A stretch of 64,000 bases of DNA from Methanoregula sp. (GTDB lineage Archaea; Halobacteriota; Methanomicrobia; Methanomicrobiales; Methanospirillaceae), in contig NZ_JAJRCG010000006.1 of assembly GCF_028679125.1 (NCBI RefSeq), positions 81,932 to 145,931 of the forward strand, in the 5' to 3' direction. Of this stretch, positions 54,421 through 61,652 are shown piece by piece. The translations under genes were made by a program, and so were the position numbers. A model generated the notes under the pieces. It had not been told where the DNA came from and ran no database searches. It saw nothing but the letters and a program-made list of their open reading frames with translations. Numbering within the stretch: the first letter of the stretch is position 1; each line of letters opens with the position of its first letter.

Positions 54421-54871
54421 CCTGGTTCACTCCCGACATGTGCGGATCCGGTTCCGATCCGTCCCGATACAGACAGATATTCCTATGTTCTCCTCTGCTT
54501 TCTTTTAGTTTTTGTTAATGATCTGTCCGTGTCCTATCCCGAAAGGATTTGACACCGTATCTGACCGGGGGATAGTCTCACCTGCCGGGGGTATCCGGTT
54601 CTCCGGTAACCGGGAATACCAGTAACGTCCTGAACCGGATAGTGCGGGATACTACTGGTATCGCTCATGATCCGAAGGATATTGTGACCGGGATCACCGC
54701 CACTGTTCTCCCATTCCGTAACCTCATTCCTGCCGGGAGTTTATAAAATCCCCAAGCAACCGGCAGAAACAAGAGGATCTTCAGCATCCTGGTGAACCCG
54801 TCGGGAATCGAAGACCACGAATGCGTTCTTCGATTCAGCCGGGTTCTGGTAAAACGATCGGATTAAAAAAA
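54421..54871. other. Gap between tupA and tupB with a hairpin
   Basis: The spacing between the binding-protein gene and the permease gene is about 450 bases, much longer than in a tight operon. It holds no gene. At 54590-54620 an inverted repeat GGTATCCGGTT...AACCGGGAATACC can fold with a seven-base loop, which could stabilise the tupA message or attenuate transcription into tupB. A T-rich stretch (CTTTCTTTTAGTTTTTG) lies at 54500-54516 on the plus strand. Confidence 0.45.
54590..54620. other. Inverted repeat between tupA and tupB
   Basis: GGTATCCGGTT (54590-54600) and AACCGGGAATACC (54608-54620) pair over most of their length, leaving the loop CTCCGGT and a two-base bulge. It is the only strong hairpin in this long gap; a role in setting the binding protein to permease ratio is inference. 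Confidence 0.4.
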
Positions 54872-55912
54872 TTATGCTGTTGTTGCAGCAGCTGCCGGGG
54901 CAGCGGTGGTTGCCGGTGCGATTGCGGTTGCCGGGGTACTGTAGTCTCCTACCCATCCGGCAGTTGCAGTCGGAACCTCTTTGCTCATCGGGATGAAGAG
55001 GGCCTTTCCATACTTATCGACACCAAAGTTACCGATCGTGGTCTGGGTCTCATTGGAGATGAGGAAGTTGACGAAGTTGTTCGCCATCGCGATCTTGTCA
55101 GCGGGCTGCTTGTCATTGTAGACGGCCATCACGCTGTAGATGTTCAGGAGGCTTGCTCCCTTGGTGACCAGCGGGGTCAGCTTGAGGTCCTTCTTGTAGG
55201 CGAGGTACGTGCCCTCATCGGTCAGCGCGTATGCTCCCTTCTCGCTTGCCATCTGGAGCGCCTCTCCCATGCCTTTGCCGGCTTCTATGTACCAGTCACC
55301 GGACTTCTGCACCTGGGTGGTGTAGTTGTATCCGGCCTTGGACCAGACGGTCTTCTCGGCCGAGTGGGTTCCGGAGTTGTCGCCACGGGATACGAAATAG
55401 ACATTTGCCGTCTTGTTGGTGCCTTTGAGGAGCAGCGTGGTCATGGCAAGTTCAGGAGTCATGTTCTTGATGCCTGCGGGATCCGCTGCCGGACCAACGA
55501 TGATGAATGAGTTCGATGCAAACGAGCGGCGGTTCAGGCCATACCCGTCTTTCATGAACGCAAGCTCCTGCGTGGGAGAATGGACAAGCAGCACATCTGC
55601 ATCGCCATTCTTGGCAAGCTCGATTGCCTTGCCGGTTCCCTGGGAGGTAATCTTCAGCGTCACATTGTACTGTTTTTCGAAGATCGGCTGGAGATAATCG
55701 AGGAGCCCGGTGTCATACAGGCTTGTCGTAGTCGCGATGACAAGCGTCTTGTCAGTGCTCGTTGTTGCAACCGGGGCTGCCGTAGCGGCAGCAGTCGGTG
55801 CAGGTGTTGCTGATGTTGCCGGTGTTGAACTGGTACATCCGGCCAGAAGAATAGTTACAAACAGGACTGCAATAACCGATGCAGTCAATCCAATACACAC
55901 ACTCTTTTTCAT
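54872..55912 (-). CDS. tupA: Tungstate-binding lipoprotein
   Basis: The 346-residue binding protein has a signal sequence with lipobox (VLFVTILLAGC) and an Ala/Thr-rich linker, then the TupA signature TTTSLYDTGLLDYLQPIFEKQ (near residue 62), which binds the tungstate oxyanion. The rest has the TupA pattern: VLLVHSPTQELAFMKDGYGLNR, FVSRGDNSGTHSAEKTVW. ATG 55912 is taken. The Thr-Thr-Thr-Ser run separates it from ModA. Upstream lies a palindrome next to a TATA box. Confidence 0.94.
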   Translation of the reverse strand: MKKSVCIGLTASVIAVLFVTILLAGCTSSTPATSATPAPTAAATAAPVATTSTDKTLVIATTTSLYDTGLLDYLQPIFEKQYNVTLKITSQGTGKAIELAKNGDADVLLVHSPTQELAFMKDGYGLNRRSFASNSFIIVGPAADPAGIKNMTPELAMTTLLLKGTNKTANVYFVSRGDNSGTHSAEKTVWSKAGYNYTTQVQKSGDWYIEAGKGMGEALQMASEKGAYALTDEGTYLAYKKDLKLTPLVTKGASLLNIYSVMAVYNDKQPADKIAMANNFVNFLISNETQTTIGNFGVDKYGKALFIPMSKEVPTATAGWVGDYSTPATAIAPATTAAPAAAATTA

Positions 55913-55987
55913 AATATGACCGAGATTAACATTGAAAAAGGAAATTATTGAATGTTTCTTTTTAAACAAGGTTAAGATTAAGAGTTA

Positions 55988-56017
55988 ATCAGCTGATAAC
56001 CACCTGGTTTTAAATTA
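55988..56017 (-). promoter_or_regulatory. tupA promoter with overlapping palindromes
   Basis: On the minus strand, a TATA-like TAATTTAAAAC (56007-56017) is followed by AACCA-GG-TGGTT (55998-56009), a perfect palindrome with five-base arms, and next to it ATCAGCTGAT (55988-55997), a second perfect palindrome. Their position over the likely transcription start of tupA suggests repressor binding, perhaps by the neighbouring winged-helix protein and in response to metal. No binding data exist. Confidence 0.5.
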
Positions 56018-56086
56018 TTTCACTTGACTTATTGCATTTGTAAATACTATCAAAACGGGAGACTCTGCATGGCACAGATCAGGAGA

Positions 56087-56425
56087 TTATTTTGTTCCGG
56101 TCAGGGCAGAAAAGATCTTTTTCCCGAGAATTTCCTGCATCTCACCGGCGTAATTCCCATGCATCAGGGTAAGCAGTTTCCGGCTCCCTTTTGGCGTTGT
56201 CGTGATTCCCACTCTCTCTGCGCGGGTGATCAGATCCTCTTCCTCCATCATGGCAAAGTACGGCAGGATATAGTAATGGGGGACGTCTAAGAATTCCGCC
56301 AGCCGACGGGTTGTGGGGAACCGGATCCGGACCGAATCCTCCGTGAACGTGAGGGATATCGATCGCTCCATGATCTGGATACGGATTGCCGCATCAAAAA
56401 GGACATCGATCGACAGAGCAGACAT
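56087..56425 (-). CDS. Small winged-helix protein, candidate regulator of the tup genes
   Basis: The 112-residue protein has a winged-helix-like pattern in residues 20-90 (TEDSVRIRFPTTRRLAEFLDVPHYYILPYFAMMEEEDLITRAERVGITTTPKGSRKLLTLM). It is close to tupA, on the same strand and upstream, so a metal-responsive regulatory role is possible but unproven. ATG 56425 with AGGGA upstream was chosen over GTG 56455. A TATA-like TACTATATTA is at about 56463-56472 (minus strand). Confidence 0.68.
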   Translation of the reverse strand: MSALSIDVLFDAAIRIQIMERSISLTFTEDSVRIRFPTTRRLAEFLDVPHYYILPYFAMMEEEDLITRAERVGITTTPKGSRKLLTLMHGNYAGEMQEILGKKIFSALTGTK

Positions 56426-56539
56426 GGGGATTTCCCTGTACCTGATTGGGTGCACCGACCTAATATAGTATTATTACCAGAAAGCACCTGGTCCGGCGTT
56501 CTCCCGGAACCGATGGCACAACGGGTATGAACACCAATC

Positions 56540-56841
56540 CTTCGGGAGAAATCCGCGTCGCATAATTCGCCAAAAACCTGACTGTCGGAAAACCCACCTT
56601 TCAACAGGCTGGTGCTCGCGGTTTTTCGTTTACGTGCGAAATTGTAGTAAAAATAATGGCCATTGTGCTCTGTTTGAACGCGGTCGTGGAGATCACGTTC
56701 AGGAATTGCGCTGCCACGGCGCAATTCCAATACCATTCATATCTTTTTTATATCAAGATCGAAACCGTATCCGTAAACCCGGGTACGTCATCGTTCCGTA
56801 CCTGAATCCCACCTATGACACACAATGAGGATTCCCGATCA
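56540..56841 (-). pseudogene. fdhA: Remnant of an fdhA 5' end
   Basis: The minus-strand sequence still holds 19 identical bases at 56706-56724 (those that encode APWQR in fdhA, also found at 51615-51633), and around them IGIAPWQRNS aligns with VGVAPWQRNP. Beyond it GHYFYYNF...TSLLKGGF resembles GNYAWEFVN...KPLIKKDGKF in fdhA. Stop codons (TGA) and frame shifts break it. Upstream, GTCATAGGTGGGATTCAGGTACG resembles the start region of fdhA. The order and spacing (about 137 versus 150 bases to the shared promoter block) are the same, so this is a decayed duplicate. Confidence 0.72.
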
Positions 56842-56842
56842 G

Positions 56843-57015
56843 GGCTATTTAAATTCATTGAAAAAAATGCAAAAAGCGATTAACAACGGTGGGTTCAACA
56901 GCATTTCCTGTTTATGCATGGCATACTATCCCGTTCAATCATCGGGAAAACAAGAGCCCGAAGTTCATTCGGGAACCGCTGGTTCCGCGGGAGCGCGCAA
57001 GGCAGGAAACCGCAT
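56843..57015 (+). repeat. Second copy of the fdhA upstream region
   Basis: The block 56843-56901 matches 51765-51823 at about 48 of 59 positions, and AACCGC...GGGAGCGCGC...GAAACCGC at 56973-57013 matches 51897-51937 at about 29 of 41 positions. Together with the fdhA remnant it marks a duplicated segment that covers the divergent promoter. Similarity fades after about 57015. Confidence 0.65.
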
Positions 57016-57624
57016 CGCATACCCTCACCCGGGCCAGGACCCTGTACGTGCACGAGCGCATGGTGCGATCTCCCGCATTGACGATGGCTGCATTCATGAA
57101 GTTACCTCCGGTTTTCTGCATATGCCTTCGGGATCGTCCACCCGGTACGGGAGCTCGATAACCTGCGGGAGCAGTTCCTCATTCATCCGGTCCTGCCGCT
57201 CCATGAAGGAACAGACCAGATCGCGGACTGCGTGCCCGACCTTCACGTACATTCCTGGAACCCCGGATCCGACCCCCGACCATTTCCCCGGCCAGCCGTT
57301 TCCACAGGATTTCAGGTCAGTACACATCCAAAAGGCAACAATTAGACGTTTTTCAGAGGCTGAAATACCCTCATATTAGCAAAATATCGGTAATTCAGCC
57401 ATCATTCAAAACCCGAACTCTATAATTCCCAAGAAAACGCGACTATCAAAAAAGTGGTTTTTTAAAATGGCCTCCGATTGGCAAACGGGGCGTATTAAGA
57501 GCAGATAATTCTCATGAGGATTTCAGGTCCGGGACACCGTCGTTACGGTGTCGTTCGGATTTGAGAAACGGCAGACCGGGCCGAGACCCGTATGCAGAAA
57601 AAACGTGCTTATGAAAAAACAGGA

Positions 57625-57828
57625 TTATTTTTTCTTCTTGTGCTCATCGTCAACAGGCTTCATGTACACAACTTCCGCCTTGACATCCTTTGCAATCTGT
57701 TCCAGCTCGAACTTCCGGAAGTGGGTGGCCTGGATCTGGATCTCTCCCCCGGTCACGGCGACAATACGGTACTTCGGCGACTCAACGCCCTCGCCGACTT
57801 TCTGGCGTTCACGTGCATAGATCTTCAT
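57625..57828 (-). CDS. Small conserved-type protein, 67 residues
   Basis: This short protein has a beta-rich centre (ESPKYRIVAVTGGEIQIQATHFRKFELEQIAKDVKAEVVYMKPVDDE) and a Lys tail. No domain is recognised. It is divergent from the storage-protein-like gene; the 111-base interval carries a perfect palindrome. Functional linkage to metal storage is only suggested by this. Confidence 0.7.
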   Translation of the reverse strand: MKIYARERQKVGEGVESPKYRIVAVTGGEIQIQATHFRKFELEQIAKDVKAEVVYMKPVDDEHKKKK

Positions 57829-57875
57829 GGTTTACCTCCAGCCGGTTACCCGTATGACAACGGTATCGGCTCTGA

Positions 57876-57909
57876 TATACCAGTTGGTATACAAGATTTT
57901 ATACTTTAT
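57876..57909 (+). promoter_or_regulatory. Palindromic operator candidate with TATA box upstream of the storage-protein gene
   Basis: TATACCA-GT-TGGTATA (57876-57891) is a perfect palindrome with seven-base arms. A TATA-like TTTTATACTTTATC follows at 57896-57909, about 30 bases ahead of the start. It shares the ACCA-NN-TGGT core with the tupA palindrome at 55998-56009. It could be a common site for a metal-responsive repressor. Confidence 0.52.
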
Positions 57910-57939
57910 CATTGCAGTAATGGGAGTGAGTGTGTCATC

Positions 57940-58749
57940 ATGAAAAAACGCTTTGAGCTTACGAGCGGATTACAGGGAGAGACCCTGGTCAGGAAAGGGA
58001 TGAACATGAAACGGCCGGTGGCAGGCCAGCTCCGCATTGCTCCCGATATCAATGTTGTCAAGATCGGGGGACATGGGGCAATCGATTACGGGCGGGAAGT
58101 GATGTACCCGCTCTGCGAAGAGATCGGTACGCTCTCGAAGAAACACCAGGTCCTCGTGGTCACCGGGGGAGGCGGCCGGGTGCGCCATATCATGGATATC
58201 GGCATTGACCTTGGCATGCCGACGGGTGTGCTTGCTGAACTCTCGTCAAAGATCTCCGAGCAGAACGCGATCATGGTCTCGATCCTGCTCTCGAAATACG
58301 GAGGTTCGCGGATTAAAACCGGCGATCTCCTCGAACTCCCGATGCTCCTGAAACTGGGGATCCTGCCGGTCACGCACGGCACTCCCCCGTACGGTTTATA
58401 CGAGCACCCGGCCCGGACCGGGCTGATCCCTCCGCACCGTACGGACACCGGTGCTTTTTTGATTGCCGAAGTCCTCGGGGCAAAGAGTTGCATTATCGGC
58501 AAGAACGTTGACGGTCTCTATACAGAAGACCCGCGGAAAAATCCGGATGCGGACCTGATCCGGGACATCACGGTAAAAGAACTCCTCGCCCTGGATCTTG
58601 ACGACATGGTCATCGAACCGATGGTTCTTGGTCTCCTCAAAGACGCAGTTCATATCCGGGAAGTCCGCATCATCAACTGCCACACGAGGGGCAACATCGA
58701 GAAAGCGATCAACGGGAAAAATGCCGGTACGATCATAAGGGCAGAGTAA
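57940..58749 (+). CDS. Molybdenum-storage-protein-like amino-acid kinase family protein
   Basis: The 269-residue protein is of the UMP-kinase/amino-acid-kinase fold and closely resembles MoSto subunits: VVKIGGHGAIDYGREVMYPLCEEI (near residue 40), VLVVTGGGGRVRHIMDIGIDLGMPTGVLAEL (near 71), IPPHRTDTGAFLIAEVLGAKSCIIGKNVDGLYTEDP (near 165). MoSto subunits are 270-276 residues and store polyoxomolybdate or tungstate; this length fits. The island of Mo/W genes around it supports the assignment. Only one subunit is encoded here, so it would form a homo-oligomer or have a partner elsewhere. A plain nucleotide kinase cannot be excluded. Confidence 0.8.
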   Translation: MKKRFELTSGLQGETLVRKGMNMKRPVAGQLRIAPDINVVKIGGHGAIDYGREVMYPLCEEIGTLSKKHQVLVVTGGGGRVRHIMDIGIDLGMPTGVLAELSSKISEQNAIMVSILLSKYGGSRIKTGDLLELPMLLKLGILPVTHGTPPYGLYEHPARTGLIPPHRTDTGAFLIAEVLGAKSCIIGKNVDGLYTEDPRKNPDADLIRDITVKELLALDLDDMVIEPMVLGLLKDAVHIREVRIINCHTRGNIEKAINGKNAGTIIRAE

Positions 58750-59129
58750 GAGAGGGCGATCCCATGGCAGGCGGCCGACCTGATGTGTGTGTCATACTAT
58801 GGATGGCCGCCGGTGGGATATACGAAGCAGTCAGACGATTGCATCGTGGCATGATGCATGGTCCGGCAAACCGGAACCGGTGTCTGATCGCCTGTGTCCA
58901 TGTCGGACATACTCTATTTTGTTTATCTTAATAAAACAATTTTGTAAACCGGTTTAAGTTTACACGGAATGACCTGTCTCGCTTGGCATAAATATCTGTC
59001 ACCTCGTGAAAAAAATTTAGTCTGGTTTACCAGAGGTCGAGTAACCATATCCACTTCAGACGGTACGGTAACCACACGTGATTAACCAGCGGTATTTATT
59101 TTTAAGACCGTTTAATCAACGTGAGTACT
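58750..59129. promoter_or_regulatory. Intergenic region with several short palindromes
   Basis: No gene is seen in this 380-base interval. It contains GTAAACCGGTTTAAGTTTAC (58944-58963), the perfect dyad CTGGTTTACCAG (59022-59033), and repeated GGTAACC/GTTAACC-like words up to 59080. A TATA-like TATTTATTTTTAAG (59093-59106) precedes the next gene. These repeats are candidates for regulator binding in the metal island. Confidence 0.4.
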
Positions 59130-59549
59130 ATGGGTTTCAGCTCGGATATCATGCACGATTTTGTGGAGAAGGAGATCAGGAACATCTATTCCAGTTATGA
59201 CGGGTGGAAGTCCACCCGCCTGCCGCTGGGAACCGGGTACGATACCCTGGTGGTACTGGAACGGCGCAATGGCGGACACCGGGAATGCGTCAGAGTGCTG
59301 GTTACGTTCGGGCGGGCGATACCCTCTCCCCTTCCGGAAGCATTCATGTCGGCAGAACGCTCGCCGGATGGCACCGTGACCCGGTATGCATATGCAGTCA
59401 TGATCCCGGCCAATGCAGACACCACAGCCGTGCCCGCCGGTGTCCGGGTGTATACCATGCGATCCTTTGCATTTGAGGGAAAAGAACTCACGTGGGTAAA
59501 AAAGCCGGTCTGCAAGACCGGGAATGCACCGGCAAAAATGCCGGCATAA
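59130..59549 (+). CDS. Hypothetical protein, 139 residues
   Basis: No domain was recognised. The product has a mixed alpha/beta pattern (SDIMHDFVEKEIRNIYSSYDGWKSTRLPLGTGYDTLVVLERRNGGHRECVRVLVTFGRAIPSPLPE) and looks soluble. ATG 59130 is used; GTG 59121 is an alternative. It is convergent with the second moeA gene and lies inside the Mo/W island, which is the only hint of function. Confidence 0.68.
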   Translation: MGFSSDIMHDFVEKEIRNIYSSYDGWKSTRLPLGTGYDTLVVLERRNGGHRECVRVLVTFGRAIPSPLPEAFMSAERSPDGTVTRYAYAVMIPANADTTAVPAGVRVYTMRSFAFEGKELTWVKKPVCKTGNAPAKMPA

Positions 59550-59577
59550 CCCCCTTTTTTATTTCACCAGGCTCGTT
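59550..59577 (+). terminator. T-rich terminator between convergent genes
   Basis: CCCCTTTTTTATTTC follows the stop of the hypothetical gene and precedes the moeA copy 2 stop, consistent with an archaeal intrinsic terminator. Confidence 0.45.
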
Positions 59578-61491
59578 TTAGAGACCGGGCAGGTTTGACG
59601 GGTTCACCGGAAGGGTGCATTCGATCAGGGTGAAATCCGGTGACAGGCAACGGATCGTGCCGGTCCGGGTTGTCGAATACCCGCCACTCCCGGACAGAAG
59701 GTTCTGGTATGCCGGTGAACGGATAAGCTCGAGAAGCATCCCCATACGGGGGTCGGCCAGCATCTCCCGCCGCACGGCAAGCTCGTAATCCTCGCGGGCA
59801 ACCGGGACAAACCGGAGTCCGTTGGCACTTGCGATGCCGGAGGTACACATCCCGGCATCGGCAAAACCATTCCTGACCGCAGCAGCTACCGCGGGGGGCC
59901 CGTGCACCTCCTGCAGGTAGCCGTTCACCTGAGAGGGATCGATGCCCTCGGCAGCGAGCAGGGTATCCAGGACCATACGGGACGGGCTCTCCCGCCGGGT
60001 ATTGATAAAACGGGCGTTGGTGAGATCCGATACCCCCAGGCCCTCGACAGAGGCAATGACCATGTCGATAGTGGCGATGTTGATAAAGACCACGTCGTCT
60101 TTGAGGTATTTCATGAGAGGCTGGTACCGGTCAGGCAGGGATTGTGCAGGCAGGATCAGCGGTGCCGCATGGCAGGTATTGCTGCCAAGAGCAAGGAATC
60201 CCGCCGTGTTGCCGGGGTTGGTTGCATACACAAACAGCCCCTTGTCATGGGCAAGTCCCACGAGTTCCTCAAGGGCCGGGTCCAGCGTGCCGGTGAGAAA
60301 GAGCGTCCTCCCGATGCTTCCGGAATCCGTGGTGAGGAAGGCTTCGAGTTCGGTTCCCGCCTCGAATCCCTCAACCGGTGCCGGGATGTGGGTGTAGCCA
60401 TTGGCCTTGACCGTCGCCATCTGCGCAAACGCCCCTTTCCCGTGGGGGATGCCGTACAGGGTGTTGCCGATGCGGCCGACAAAGAGGGGCACGAATTCGT
60501 CAAACCCGGGATCCGACGTGAGTGCCTGCGCCAGCCGGATGGTGACCGGGTACCGCGGTGCCGGGGCAAATCCCCAGGATTCGAGGAGCGGGGCTGCAAA
60601 CTCACGGAGTACCGTCTGGGCAGCGAGCGGGTACCCCGGCAGGCCAAGCACGGGTTTTCCGTCAACATTCCCCAGCATGGCCGGTTTTCCGGGCTTGACT
60701 GCCACACCATGGAAGACCAGCTCCCCGAGCGAGCGGATCACGCTCTCGGTATAGTCGCGGGTCCCGGCAGAGGAGCCGGCAGATATGATGACCAGGTCAT
60801 TATCCTTCAGCGCAGAACGGATGGACTCTGCTATGAGATCGGGTTCATCCGGTGCTATGGGAAGACGGGTGCAGTGAGCACCCGTCTGGGAGAGGAAGAC
60901 CTGAGCCATGACCGTGTTGCTCTCCACAACCTGCCCCGGTCCCGGCCGGACACCCAGCGGCACCAGCTCGCTGCCGGTGGGGATGATGCCCACGTTGACT
61001 GCAAGAACCTCGAGGGATGTTATCCCATAGGTGACCAGTGCCCCGATATCGAAGGGGCGTATCAGGTGCCCGCGGGGGATCACGAGTTTGTTCTCCTTGA
61101 TGTCCTCGCCAGCAAGACGGACATGCTGCCGGGGTACGGCGGCCCTTCGTATCTGGTAGTGGCTGCCTGATTCCCAGACATCCTCGATCATGACGACTGC
61201 ATCGAACTCCGGGGGGATGATGTTGCCGGTATTGACCCGGGCAGCGTGCTCAAGGGTGATTGGATTGCTGTCGCCGGCACCGATCGTATCCCGGCTCCTG
61301 ACCGCGATACCGTCCATGGCCGAGATATTCACTTCAGGAACCGAATATTTTGCATAGACCGGTTCAGCTGCAACCCTTCCGGCTGCCTGTATGACCGGGA
61401 CCCGCTCGGTCCGGTGAGGGGCAGCAAAGGTCGAGGTCAGCAGCGTGAGTGCTTCGTCAAGAGAGCGAAGTTTGAGATACCGTTTTACCAT
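59578..61491 (-). CDS. moeA: MoeA with C-terminal PBP-like domain (copy 2)
   Basis: The 637-residue protein has the same domain order as copy 1: MoeA N-terminal part (YSVPEVNISAMDGIAVRS; VNTGNIIPPEFDAVVMIEDVWES), catalytic domain (VGIIPTGSELVPLGVRPGPGQVVESNT; DNDLVIISAGSSAGTRDYTESVI; GKPVLGLPGYPLAAQTVL), C-terminal MoeA domain, then a PBP-like domain from about residue 410. In this copy the C-terminus is longer. Two MoeA paralogues in one metal island may serve Mo and W separately; this is inference. ATG 61491 (MVKRYLK) matches the start of copy 1; a GTG at 61545 would extend it. Confidence 0.9.
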   Translation of the reverse strand: MVKRYLKLRSLDEALTLLTSTFAAPHRTERVPVIQAAGRVAAEPVYAKYSVPEVNISAMDGIAVRSRDTIGAGDSNPITLEHAARVNTGNIIPPEFDAVVMIEDVWESGSHYQIRRAAVPRQHVRLAGEDIKENKLVIPRGHLIRPFDIGALVTYGITSLEVLAVNVGIIPTGSELVPLGVRPGPGQVVESNTVMAQVFLSQTGAHCTRLPIAPDEPDLIAESIRSALKDNDLVIISAGSSAGTRDYTESVIRSLGELVFHGVAVKPGKPAMLGNVDGKPVLGLPGYPLAAQTVLREFAAPLLESWGFAPAPRYPVTIRLAQALTSDPGFDEFVPLFVGRIGNTLYGIPHGKGAFAQMATVKANGYTHIPAPVEGFEAGTELEAFLTTDSGSIGRTLFLTGTLDPALEELVGLAHDKGLFVYATNPGNTAGFLALGSNTCHAAPLILPAQSLPDRYQPLMKYLKDDVVFINIATIDMVIASVEGLGVSDLTNARFINTRRESPSRMVLDTLLAAEGIDPSQVNGYLQEVHGPPAVAAAVRNGFADAGMCTSGIASANGLRFVPVAREDYELAVRREMLADPRMGMLLELIRSPAYQNLLSGSGGYSTTRTGTIRCLSPDFTLIECTLPVNPSNLPGL

Positions 61492-61652
61492 CGCAGCCAG
61501 CGCCCCGTTCTTCCGGTAGTATCCCGTCCCGCCATACCCGGTCACTCATCAAAATAATAGTAGTAACAATGTGCGTTTGTAACAGTAAAAGTATGTCGTA
61601 ATTTCCCCCGGTAAAAGGGAGCGTGGGGAGGGCAATAAACCCTCATTGATCA

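Larger units (their letters stand above)
56426..57624. other. Region of decayed duplicated sequence between tup regulator and small protein
   Basis: This 1.2-kb interval has no intact gene. From 56540 to 56840 the minus strand still resembles the 5' end of fdhA; from 56843 to 57015 the plus strand resembles the fdhA-zinc-ribbon intergenic region. Between 57020 and 57400 a minus-strand open frame (57094-57327) and plus-strand fragments look like degraded coding sequence of unknown origin. From 57420 to 57560 the sequence is AT-rich with promoter-like TTTTTTAAAATGG. Confidence 0.5.

Noticed and set aside
56702..56728. Perfect inverted repeat GGAATTGCGC - GCGCAATTCC as an operator
   Set aside because: The same GC-rich core lies within the fdhA coding sequence at 51615-51633; it is better explained as part of the fdhA remnant.
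57094..57327. A 77-codon minus-strand frame
   Set aside because: It reads partly protein-like, but has no match I recognise, no promoter or ribosome site, and lies in a decayed duplicated region; it may be a gene fragment.
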